Assembly (NCBI GenBank): GCA_024276125.1
Contig: JAJRXT010000096.1
Location: forward strand, 1 to 64,000
Reading direction: 5' to 3'
DNA length: 64,000 bases
DNA from: a bacterium
GTDB taxonomy: Bacteria; SZUA-182; SZUA-191; JAJRXT01
The first letter of the stretch is position 1. The number at the start of each line of letters is the position of its first letter. Below are positions 18,528 to 27,763 of this stretch, piece after piece. Position numbers and translations under genes: made by a program. The notes beneath the pieces were generated by a model, which saw only the letters and a program-made list of their open reading frames with translations, did no database searches and was not told where the DNA came from.

Positions 18528-18647
18528 TACCAAGTTGCAATCAAAACATCACAGTAGTCGAGCTCGCCCCTGAGCCAGACCCTATTAACTCTGGGTCAGG
18601 GGCGACATAGGGTACCGAATTAATGTTTTTTTGATTGCAACTTGGTA
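18528..18647. repeat. 120-bp element with TACCAAGTTGCAATCAAAA ends
   Basis: A perfect 19-bp terminal inverted repeat (18528-18546, 18629-18647) encloses a second palindrome, CGCCCCTGA..TCAGGGGCG. It is a MITE-like unit of a different family from its neighbours. I see no coding sequence. Confidence 0.75.
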
Positions 18648-18663
18648 TTAATTATTCTTAAGT

Positions 18664-18737
18664 TGTCACCCTGAGCAAAGCTAAAGGTCTTGCTCACGTA
18701 AACTGTAGATTCTTCGGCCTTCAGCCTCAGAATGACG
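18664..18737. repeat. Degenerate family-A repeat
   Basis: TGTCACCCTGAG..CTCAGAATGACGG variant, ending near the 3' end of trxA. Confidence 0.6.
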
Positions 18738-18750
18738 GTAAAAAACCTTA

Positions 18751-19080
18751 TTAAAGCGATTGCTCAATCCGGCTGCGGAGTTTGGATTCGGGCTGAGCGC
18801 CTATTATCTTATCATCTACCTCTCCGTTTTTAAATATCAACAGGGCTGGAATGCTCATTATGTCATAATGACCGGCGGTTTGACGGCTTTCATCTACGTT
18901 TAATTTACCTATTTTTAATCTGCCTTCAAATTCATCGGCCAGTTTATCCAATATCGGGGCTACCATGCGGCAGGGACCGCACCATTGCGCCCAAAAATCA
19001 ACCAATACCGGTATATCGGATTCTAATACTTCGCTGGCAAAATTCTCATCATCTAAAATTAGCACTTTATCTGACGCCAT
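18751..19080 (-). CDS. trxA: Thioredoxin
   Basis: A 109-residue protein disulfide reductase with the active site WCGPC at residues 33-37, VDFWAQ before it, and the cis-Pro in IMSIPALLIFKNGE. The length and motifs are canonical. GGGAGG lies 10 bases before the ATG. The gene is monocistronic and flanked by repeats on both sides. No thioredoxin reductase is adjacent. Confidence 0.96.
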   Translation of the reverse strand: MASDKVLILDDENFASEVLESDIPVLVDFWAQWCGPCRMVAPILDKLADEFEGRLKIGKLNVDESRQTAGHYDIMSIPALLIFKNGEVDDKIIGAQPESKLRSRIEQSL

Positions 19081-19592
19081 ATCTAATTACCTCCCTTTAT
19101 ATAATTTTTTATACCATAAAAAAACTTAATTAATTTTATTTACCGACTATTATACTACAAAGATTAACTATTTTACCATAGCGCATCTTATTCTGCCACT
19201 AATTTTATTTTCATGTTTTTATCATATGATAAACTCGTAAAAAGTTTCTAACCGTCACCCTGAGCCAAGAGGCTGTGTCATCATACGACTTTCCTGTCAT
19301 TCCCGTGAAAACGTGAATCTATAACATATTGAAAAGATTAGATTCTTCGCTCCGCTCAGAATGACAAAATTAGGTCAATCTTTATACAAATTGGTTTTAC
19401 ATAGCTGTCATTCTGAATGAAACGTAAGCGGAATGAAGAATCTGCCTACATATGCGAGCAGAGTCTTCGGCTTTAGGCCTGACAATGACCAAAAGGGATA
19501 ACTTCATTATAGGCAGCAACTTGAGTTATCTATATAGATATGTTATCATTGACATATAATATTATTAGAGCCTTTTACCAGTAGGTTAAACA
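19081..19592. other. Intergenic region between divergent trxA and fabD, with repeats
   Basis: It holds the promoters of both genes, in AT-rich sequence next to each. In the middle are a left half of a family-B element (AGGCTGTGTCAT at 19270), a CCTGTCATTCC..GAATGACA unit (19295-19366) and a family-A copy (19406-19490). The fused half-elements suggest recombination between repeats. No gene was found. Confidence 0.6.
19406..19490. repeat. Family-A palindromic repeat
   Basis: Left end TGTCATTCTGAATGAAACG and degenerate right end GACAATGACC, upstream of fabD. Confidence 0.75.
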
Positions 19593-20510
19593 ATGAATAA
19601 ATTAGCTTTTATATTCCCCGGGCAGGGGTCGCAATATGTGGGTATGGGAATCAACTGCCCTCAAGCCAGTCGCTATTTTGCCATAGCCAGTGAAATTTTA
19701 GGCTATGATTTGCAGGATTTATGCTTTTCCGGCCCAAAAGAAAAACTTAATCAAACCGTATACACTCAACCGGCTGTCCTAACCCTAAGCGCAGCCATTT
19801 GGGCTAGCCTGGCCGATAATGGTATACAACCTCAATTTGTTGCCGGACATAGCCTGGGAGAGTATACCGCTTTAATGGCCGCCGGCGTTATTTCTTTTGA
19901 AGACGCCTTATTATTGGTGCAAAAACGCGCTCAATACATGCAGGATGCCGCACCCGAAGGCAAGGGAGCTATGGCGGCTGTTATCGGCTTATCCCGCAAG
20001 CAAGTTCTGGAAATTTGCAGCCCCGTACAGGTGGAAGCCGCCAATTTTAACTGCCCCAAACAAATCGTTATATCTGGAGAGCGCACAGCGGTAATTAAGG
20101 CTATTAAACAAGCTAAAGATAAGGGCGCAAAACTGGTTAGCCTGCTTCCGGTAAGCATACCCTCTCATTGCAGCCTAATGCGTAAAGTGGGCGATAAAAT
20201 CGCTTATGAGCTTGATAAGCTTACCTTTAATGCGGCCTCAATTCCTATTATCAGTAATGTCGGCGCAAAACCTGTACAGGCAAGCGCTGATATAAAAGAT
20301 GCTCTTATCAAACAGGTTTATTCTTCTGTATATTGGGAGGATTCTATACGTTATATGATTGCTCAAGGGGTGGATACTTTTATAGAGCTTGGTCCGGGAA
20401 ATGTACTTTGCAGGCTGCTGCGGCGGATTGACAGAAAGATACGCACTCTTAATGTAGAAGATGAAAAAAGCCGGCAAGCCGCTTTGGACATATTGGCAGG
20501 AACTTACTAA
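19593..20510 (+). CDS. fabD: Malonyl-CoA:ACP transacylase
   Basis: Loads malonyl groups on acyl carrier protein for fatty-acid synthesis. The 305-residue protein has FPGQGSQ at residues 8-14, the nucleophile Ser87 in GHSLGEYTAL, the catalytic His in VSIPSHCSLM, and ELGPGNVLCRLLRR at the C-terminus. It stands alone rather than in a fab operon. A perfect 39-nt hairpin follows its stop. It appears intact. Confidence 0.96.
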   Translation: MNKLAFIFPGQGSQYVGMGINCPQASRYFAIASEILGYDLQDLCFSGPKEKLNQTVYTQPAVLTLSAAIWASLADNGIQPQFVAGHSLGEYTALMAAGVISFEDALLLVQKRAQYMQDAAPEGKGAMAAVIGLSRKQVLEICSPVQVEAANFNCPKQIVISGERTAVIKAIKQAKDKGAKLVSLLPVSIPSHCSLMRKVGDKIAYELDKLTFNAASIPIISNVGAKPVQASADIKDALIKQVYSSVYWEDSIRYMIAQGVDTFIELGPGNVLCRLLRRIDRKIRTLNVEDEKSRQAALDILAGTY

Positions 20511-20514
20511 CTCA

Positions 20515-20553
20515 TGTTTATGTTTCGGGATGAGACATCCCGAAACATAAACA
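20515..20553. repeat. 39-nt hairpin after fabD (family D, TGTTTCGGG)
   Basis: Perfect 18-nt arms (TGTTTATGTTTCGGGATG and its complement) around a 3-nt loop, starting 4 bases after the fabD stop. It could stop transcription or protect the 3' end but has no T tract. The same sequence family recurs near 6360, 29930, 37078, 46870, 50812, 51070, 51426, 56795 and 58187. Confidence 0.65.
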
Positions 20554-20633
20554 ACGCATTGCTTAAAATTATATTTTACGCCATTCATGATCCGGGCTTG
20601 ACCACCCTACATCATGCGTAACATGAATTATGT

Positions 20634-21041
20634 TTATTCGGTAGTTAGCTGATTAATCAACTCATCAACCTGTCCATGAAAATTCAACTGGGTGGTGCAA
20701 TTTACAAACCAATCATTCTCATCAGGACTACCGGCGGCTATACAGCCGTTACTTTTGTCCTTTAGAAGGTCAAGACTGTATATCGCATCTTCCCTTAGCT
20801 CGACTTTGGTGTCCGCATCAGTTTCCTCATCTTTTAAATTAAGAACTTCCGAAATAGAATCAAGATCATTACCTAAGGCATCTTTAAGTTTTATATCTGA
20901 ATTGGTAAATTCCATCACATCAAGCTGATTAACAAAAGTTATTATCTCATTAATAGTAATAGCCCGCGCATTTATTGAGAACATACCAATCATCACCATA
21001 CAAAAAATACCGATTAACATAGTTTTTAATATTTTACCCAT
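20634..21041 (-). CDS. Small exported protein with a Cys-pair C-terminal domain
   Basis: A 135-residue protein from the ATG at 21041 (MGKILKTML), with a signal peptide whose hydrophobic core is at about residues 7-20 and a likely cut after INARA. The rest is acidic. Its C-terminus carries KSNGCIAAGSPDENDW, C and a hydrophobic tail. The beta-helix protein just upstream ends with the same pattern, [15 protein letters not shown]. An AGGAG lies about 12 bases upstream of the ATG. The earlier in-frame ATG at 21107 would ruin the signal peptide. Function is unknown; the shared domain suggests a common export or attachment route. Confidence 0.65.
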   Translation of the reverse strand: MGKILKTMLIGIFCMVMIGMFSINARAITINEIITFVNQLDVMEFTNSDIKLKDALGNDLDSISEVLNLKDEETDADTKVELREDAIYSLDLLKDKSNGCIAAGSPDENDWFVNCTTQLNFHGQVDELINQLTTE

Positions 21042-21423
21042 CGTCCCATCTCCTAAAAAAAACGCAAACATCAGTTTTTCTAATACAAAAAAGAATACCG
21101 CAGGCAACAGGATTATTTATCTTTAGCCTCCGCCTTTAACCCGCACATTTCATGAAACATATCAATTATCTCGTAAGGTGGATTAAGGGGTCTGATATAA
21201 CAGGTATTCATTATAAATGAAAGATAATAAAATTATAGAACGATTCCCCCGAATCCAACACACCTTGCTCAAGCACAGGTATGTTTCTATAATAGGAACA
21301 TCCCAAAACATCTAAGCATAACCGCATAATTAGCTATAATGTTTTTAGCGGGGTCAAATTAAGAAACCTGCCCCCGAAGCCTAGTTGTCGGATTTGAAAA
21401 TCCGACAGCCACATAAAATTATC

Positions 21424-21653
21424 TGTCATTCTTAAGGCCGTAGGCTGAAAAATCTCCCCCGCAACAGCAAGTAGATTCTTCACTCCGAGACTGTGTCGTA
21501 ATTAGCAAAAATTCTTTTTTCCTGTCATTCCCACGAAAGTGGGAATTCATAACTTATTGAAAAGAATGGATTTCTGCCTTCGCAGGAATGACAGATTGAG
21601 GACAATTTTTAGGTTATAGGCAATTATGACACAGCCTCTCCGTTCAGAATGAC
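21424..21653. repeat. Family-A repeat split by a family-B insertion
   Basis: The A core starts TGTCATTCTTAAGG at 21424 and ends CAGAATGACA at 21653. It is interrupted at CACTCCG by the element 21488-21637. Removing that element and one CTCCG copy restores a normal A copy. Confidence 0.8.
21488..21637. mobile_element. Family-B MITE-like element, 5-bp target duplication CTCCG
   Basis: The ends are AGACTGTGTCGTAATT and AATTATGACACAGCCT. The 5-bp flanks CTCCG (21483-21487 and 21638-21642) are direct repeats. The inside holds CCTGTCATTCCCACGAAAGT and CGCAGGAATGACAG. There is no transposase, so it is non-autonomous. Confidence 0.8.
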
Positions 21654-21726
21654 AAGCTTAAAACCTATTATAGAAACATCAGATCAACTTGAAACTTCTT
21701 AGCCATTTTCTCTATTTGGCGACAGT

Positions 21727-23523
21727 CTAATCCAACAAGTCCAAACTCGCAATCAACTGTCGCAGCAATGGGTCAACCTGAGCCTGAGCGGCGCACTCGT
21801 CAATCCAATCCTTAGCGTCGGCAACGCCGTTATTATAACAACCATCGGTTTTATTTAACACTTTTTGTGATTTTTTCTTCGCCAACCGATAAAGTCTCTT
21901 TTGTTTCTTAGGCTTATTCGACAAATTCTCCGCTGCAATAATAGTATATTTTATGGCCAGCATTTTCTTATTTAATTTTTTCCTAAAGCGGCATTTATTC
22001 TTCTTAAAGGCGCTGCAAGGAAGTTCCTTAATAGTAGAACGAATCCGCTCTGCCAGCGCAGGCAGGTTACAGCCCTCATCAACCTGACCATTACAGTTGT
22101 TATCAACCGAATCGCAAACCTCAACCGCGCCCGGATTTACAGCCGGATTGCCGTCATCGCAGTCTACCTCTGTACCGCAGCCTGTAATGGCAAAATATCC
22201 GTCGCTATCAGCATCGGTACATACCAGAGTTTCATAAGCCCCCATATCAGTATTACTACCTAGAATGCGCGGATTGCCGTCTAAATCAGAAGTAATCGCC
22301 GTATCGGAATTTCCGGCATCTATAGCAGGCGAACCAACCGCCAGATGATAATCATTACCCTGTGCATCCACAAACAGCGGGTCTGCGAATATATTATTAT
22401 TCTGTCCCGCATAATCATCAATAAGAGAATAGCTTATCCCCTGGAGGCTGGACTCTGTAATAGGTTCAGTGACTGAATAAGCGCTATCCAATCCGGCAAA
22501 CATATTATCAGCGCCATTGTTCCAGAAAATATTATTTTTAATTACAGCCGCTGATTCACTGACCTGCATTCCGCCTACAGAACCGGGTAAAGAACCGACA
22601 TTATCGGCTACAGTATTATTCACCATTTGAGCATTTAGCGTTAAATTATCAGTATATATTCCACCTACGGCATCGGCTGTATTTTTAACGATTAAGTTGT
22701 TGTTTAAATTCCCTGAAAAGTTCACTATAAAAAGGCCGCCTCCGCTGCCTGTCGCGGCTTTGTTTGCTCTTATCGTATTATGGCTGATACTACAAGCTGA
22801 ATCGCTTACAAATAATCCTCCGCCCTGCATATAGGCGGTATTTTGAATGATTTGATTGAATTTAATGATAGGTTTGCCAGCGGAAATATAAAGACCGGCT
22901 CCGGCTCCGGCCAAGTTGTTGGAAATGTTATTATTTACTACGCTGCCGCTTGATTCATCCAGCCTGATACCGGCTCCGTCTCTGGAAGATGTGTTGTTAT
23001 AGATACTATTACCGCTTATTGTTCCGCTATAAGCGCGAACATAAATACCCGCGCCGCTTGCGGCCTGGTTATTGGTAATTATGTTATCCGTGATGTTAAT
23101 AGAGGAATGGGTCAGTTTTATGCCGGCGCCAATCGGCGCTTTACCGCCCGTTATGGTAAAACCGCTTAAGGCGGCTGAGGTAATTCTTTGTCCGTCTATA
23201 ACTCTTGCACCGTTTGCAGCATCAAGTATAACGGTATTTTTATTCTCGCCAATTAGGGATACGCCGTCTTTTAGGTATAAGGGAAAGGTTTACCCATTAA
23301 TAATAGAGGAATAAGCGCCGGCGGAGGCGTGTATAATATCGCCTTTTTGGGCTTGAACCAAGGCATAGGTAATGGTTTGCCACGGAGCGCTTACTGAGCC
23401 GTCATTTGCATTATTACCGCCGACAGCAACATAATAATCCGCCGCCCATACATTTACCGAAAAAAACATCGCCCATAGTATCATTGCCAGGCTTTTTTTT
23501 AATAAACCACCGCATCGCTTCAT
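21727..23523 (-). pseudogene. Secreted right-handed beta-helix protein with MopE-type metal-binding repeat, one in-frame TAA
   Basis: A 599-codon gene: signal peptide (residues 1-27, cut after VWA), ADYYVAVGGNNANDGS typical of DUF1565-type starts, then a long parallel beta-helix with NNxI repeats (about 90-380). Next come a Cys/Asp-rich DxDx[29 protein letters not shown] segment (putative metal-binding repeat) and a basic helical C-terminus ending in the KTDGC..DAKDW..C domain. Codon 78 is TAA (23290-23292) between SSIING and [14 protein letters not shown]. Relatives read NGETFPL here, so GAA to TAA fits. The frame is otherwise open, with a TTG at 22914 as the first alternative start after the stop. 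Confidence 0.85.
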
Positions 23524-24552
23524 AGCACCTACTCCTCTTATGTAAATAAATTATTTTTACTTAAACCCTTAATTTAAGAAATCGCTCATCTGTATTTAAA
23601 TTATGTCATTCCTGCAAAAGCAGGAATCTAGCGTTTTTAAAGCAACTTATGGATTCCCGTCCCCACTCGTCAGGATCAATATCACCGCAGGGTGGCTTAA
23701 AGTATCTTATATAACAGATTATCTTAAAAAAAACAATATGGTGGAACCGCAACCATAAAAAAAACGCAGGCCCAACATATTTTTTTGTAAGCTTATTCCC
23801 AATATGGGCTTGTTCCACCCTACATTTTTAATTTTGGGTATCTTAAGTCAACGCATTGGGGGTATCCCCTCCAGAATCACGGACGGGAATAGGGTCAAAA
23901 ACCCACGCCGCCGCCCCTACAGCTCAATAAAATCAAGAAATTTATGTCGAACTCACGTTAAATTATAAGAATTTTTTATGGTAAAGATGAGAACTCAAAA
24001 AACATCTAACTATCTAATAATACAACACAAACAGTTATAGTTATGCCTTATCAGGAACAACCAAGACAAAACAGCGCCCTTCCAATTAATCTTTTTTATC
24101 ATTTAAATTTTACCACTATCTGATAAAATTTCAAGTTATTTTAACATTTAGTCATAGATAAGTTTATATCGCTATACTCAACAAAGTCATAAATTGTGAA
24201 TTTACAATAGTTTTTTACCACAAAGAACACAAAGGGTTTAACAAGTAAACGCCCTTTGGGCGGGCTGTCTTGCAGCCACTGTAGATGCCGACCTTTAGGT
24301 CGGCTTGGTTAGACATACAAAACAAGTCTTTAAGACCAACGCACAATAGCCGACCTAAAGGTCGGCATCTACAAAAAACAAAAATTGGATTTCCCATACT
24401 ATCAAGTTATTTTATCATCTCTTTGCATTCTTTGTAACTTTTGTGGTTCTATTAATTTTTTAAAATTTGAAAATCATTATTTATAAGCTGATTGAGTATA
24501 ATTCTAAACAGCCTGAATTCGATGTAAAACTTACTTGCTATAAGCTGTAACA
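23524..24552. other. 1-kb intergenic region of repeats
   Basis: It contains a CATTCCTGCAAAAGCAGGAAT hairpin (about 23608), a family-F copy (23688-23823), a plain AT-rich stretch (23830-24210), and an element whose ends are ACCACAAAGAACACAAAGG (about 24218) and CTTTG..CTTTTGTGGTTCT (to about 24450). That element has a family-C inverted repeat (24281-24372) nested inside it. No open frame in it resembles a gene. Confidence 0.6.
24281..24372. repeat. Family-C inverted repeat nested in another element
   Basis: GTAGATGCCGACCTTTAGG and CCTAAAGGTCGGCATCTAC flank a 55-nt spacer. The unit lies within a longer imperfect inverted repeat (ACCACAAAG ends). Confidence 0.7.
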
Positions 24553-25308
24553 TCAAAAAGTAAAAACTAAAGATGTGCTGGTAAAAACATCGCTGTGTTC
24601 ATTCCCTTCCGGCGGCTCGTTTACATATTTTACATCCACCCCCGTTTTAAAACTAATCAAATCAGATAACTTTACCACCAGTGAAGTGTTTGTATTGAAC
24701 CGATAATTATCTGGATTACTAAAATCATATAGATATTCGGCGTCTTGCGCTATGCTCGTATTTTCCGTTATTTGAAATTTATATGACGCATATGCTCTTC
24801 CCGATAAGAATGATTGATTATCATCCCCTATTCTATTTTCATATACATAGCCCGGACCAGCTTCTGCCTTAAGAGTATGCCTGCCCTCCAAAAGCCTATA
24901 ACCCAAACCAGGGCTTAAGTTAAATCGCAGGCTGTAACCGGCCAATTTATTGCCCTCTAAACCGCTTAAAATAAAAACATATGATTTTTCCGCTAGAGAG
25001 TGTTCATGTTTTGCGCTTGTATACCAATACTCGCTGGTTTTCTCCCCTTCGCTTTTTCCATATATTATGCCAGCCTTAAATACCTGTTCATTTGTAGCAG
25101 CCCATCGGTTTGCATCCGCTGAAATACTCAAAGTTTGGCTTTCTGAATTCCCGGATGCAGTTACATAAGAAGTAGCCACAGATGATTTCCATTTTGACGG
25201 AGTTTCCGGCTTATCCGCTTCTTCAGCAAATAGATTAGGTGACAATAAAGAAATAACAGTTATTGTTAAAATCGGTATTTTAAGCCAATTTTTGCAAGTC
25301 TTCAACAT
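24553..25308 (-). CDS. DUF481/YdiY-like outer-membrane beta-barrel protein
   Basis: A 251-residue exported protein from the ATG at 25308 (MLKTCKNWLK), with a signal peptide (hydrophobic 9-25, cut near LFA-EE). The mature part is a series of amphipathic beta strands with alternating aromatic residues and ends in a terminal Phe (SLVFTF), as barrel proteins for the BAM machinery do. WKSSVATSYVTASGNSESQT at its start is typical of the YdiY/salt-induced DUF481 family. GGGGG lies about 6 bases upstream of the ATG. It supports an outer membrane in this organism. Function is unknown. Confidence 0.82.
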   Translation of the reverse strand: MLKTCKNWLKIPILTITVISLLSPNLFAEEADKPETPSKWKSSVATSYVTASGNSESQTLSISADANRWAATNEQVFKAGIIYGKSEGEKTSEYWYTSAKHEHSLAEKSYVFILSGLEGNKLAGYSLRFNLSPGLGYRLLEGRHTLKAEAGPGYVYENRIGDDNQSFLSGRAYASYKFQITENTSIAQDAEYLYDFSNPDNYRFNTNTSLVVKLSDLISFKTGVDVKYVNEPPEGNEHSDVFTSTSLVFTF

Positions 25309-25540
25309 ACTTTTTCCCCCGTTTAAGAGATAAAAGACAATTTTTAGTAAGCTCAGAATCCCGATTTTTTTATACCTTATCTGGTTATCGGCATGAGACA
25401 TACCGAAAGATAAAACATAAAATCTGCGAGATAGACAATATATAGATATTAAATTAAAATTTAGACGCTGTCAATCTGTGTTTTTCTTATCAACACACAA
25501 TCTGGTACATATTTTGCTTCTATAAGTCTATTGTTTACAC

Positions 25541-27763
25541 ATGTATAAACAACACATTCAGCAGCAAATAGTAATTGCAGGTTTTAAAATGTACTGGAAA
25601 AACATCGGTCTATTACCGAAATTAACTCTTATCTTCGTCAGCATCATCCTGTTTCCTATGATTTTAAGCATTATAGTTACCTCTCACATGATAGAAAGCA
25701 AGCTGATAAACTCCAAAAAACAGGAAGGATTATATGCCGCCCAAATGATCTCCGACGCCATGAGAGCATTGGAAAAAAAGGCTGACACTTGTATCAATTT
25801 TATACGTAATGATCAAAATCTGATTCAAAGAATCGATCTGGCCTCATCCAGCGGCAGTAAAACTAAAGACAATCAGCTTAATAAAAAGCTAACCAATATA
25901 TCCAAGATGTTGGGTATAGAGCTGCTCCAGCTAACAACAGCCAGCGGCAGGGTGTTGTTCAGCTATCCCGACACATTACCGGTAAATAAAAAAACAGCCG
26001 CCCAAATTAAGCGTTGTACATCAGAAGAATTAACCAGTTTCATTTTATCAAAAAAAACATCCGCTATTATAAGCTATATGGATTCTATTTGTTTTGAGGA
26101 TAATGCCGAAAATATCATCATTCGCGCTGGTTTTTTTCTGGATAAAAACTGGCTCGGATTATTAAGTTCAAACATTAATACCAAATTGGGCTTAATTGTA
26201 GATAACAAATTGATTGCACATTCATTTGAACATAAACTGCCCTTACAAGAAGATATTTTTGAAAAAATAAAACAAACCGGTAAAATACAGATGTCTCATC
26301 AATCCAAAGACCCCCTAAACCTTTTAAATCGTCAATGGCTAAATAACTATCTGCTGGTTTATATACCTGTTAAAAACGAACAGGGTAATGTTTTAGCGGC
26401 CATAGTAGCCGGAATAGATAAACGTGATGTAAATACGGCCATAAATCAATCTAACACTATATTATCCCTTATTACCTTTATCTTTATTTTTATAGGAATT
26501 GTCATCAGTTACTATCTGTCACTGCGTTTGGTAAGACCTTTGGATAAACTGGTATCCGGTTCCAGACGAATTTCTCAAGGTAACTTTGATTATAAAATCA
26601 AAACCCAGTGCGGAGCGGAAATTGGTTTGTTGGCCAGGTCATTTAACCAAATGACTCTTAATTTAAAAAAGAATATCGAACAAAAAGAACAATATTTAAA
26701 AGAATTGGAATCATCTAACGAACTTTTAAAGCAAAAACAGGAAAAAATCGAACAATACAACATAAACCTAGAAGAAAAGGTCAAGGAAAGAACAAAAAAA
26801 CTAAACAACCTAAATGAAGAACTCTTCAGTAAAAATAATCAATTAAATTTAACTATGCAGGAGCTGAAATCTATTCAGTCACGAATGCTGTAATCACAAA
26901 AATTGGCCGTCGTAGGAGAAATCGTCGGTAAAGTCGCACATGAGGTATTAAATCCAGTATCCGCCATGCTGACCAGTGTTGAACATAAATTGGAAACATC
27001 CCATCAATCTATAGATACAGTAGAGTTAATTAAAGAAATTTTATTAGACTGGGAGACACATTTTAATAACGGAAACTTAGAATCATATTTACAAAAAACC
27101 GTAGAAGGACAAAAAGAAAAAACTTTTGGTCAAGAAGACTTTGAATCTATGTATGCGTTAATCCGACAATTTACCGAACATATAAAAGAAAATAATAAAG
27201 AATGGGAATTCTTGCATCACCATATATTAAGAGTGGTCAAAATAGTCGACGGCTTAAGAGTGGTGGCCAGGCGCAAAAAAACCGTTGAAGAGCTGGATAT
27301 CAATCAACCCTTAAAAGAAGCATTGGAATTAATGAAAGAAAGCCTAAGAAAACAACAAATTGAACTATCACAAAAACAACCGGTTGATTTGCCCAAAATA
27401 AAAGCCGACTTCAATGAAATGCTTCAAGTCTTTTGTAATCTCATTAGAAATTCCATGCAGGCTATTACAGAAAAAAACGAACACAAGGGCGGTAAAATCG
27501 CCATTGAAACCATGGCGAATAAGGCAAAACTATTAATCAAAATTTCAGATACAGGCAATGGTATTTCAAAAGAAAATATGGCAAAAATTTTTGACGCCAA
27601 CTTTACCACCAAAGGACGCCATGAAGGAACCGGCTTGGGACTGAATATAAGCCGCCGGTTTATTAGAGAATGCGGCGGGGATATTAAAGTGGAAAAAAGC
27701 TCCAAAGAACAAGGAACAACTATGGCGATATGGCTGCCGCTAAAACAAGGTAAACATTTATGA
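25541..27763 (+). pseudogene. Membrane sensor histidine kinase, one in-frame TAA
   Basis: A 741-codon kinase: TM1 at about residues 25-48, a periplasmic sensor region (50-300), TM2 near 305-328, HAMP (330-382), a coiled coil (about 385-450), DHp helix with the phospho-acceptor in VGKVAHEVLNPVSAM, and an ATPase domain with NLIRNSMQA, SDTGNGIS and GTGLGLNISRRF. Codon 451 is TAA (26891-26893) in QSRML-stop-SQKLAVVGEI, just before the H box; relatives have Gln or Glu. The DHp domain has an unusual helical insertion of about 85 residues after the His. It overlaps the next gene by 4 bases (ATGA). If the stop is real, sensor and catalytic halves are separated. Confidence 0.87.

Larger units (their letters stand above)
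21042..21726. other. Intergenic region made of nested repeats
   Basis: From left to right: the promoter region of the small exported gene, a family-F fragment (CGTAAGGTGGATTAAGG, 21174 onward), short stretches shared with other gaps, and a family-A copy split by a family-B insertion (21424-21653). No coding sequence is supported. Confidence 0.6.

Noticed and set aside
23606-23818. 70-residue minus-strand open frame
   Set aside because: It lies wholly in a family-F repeat and a hairpin.
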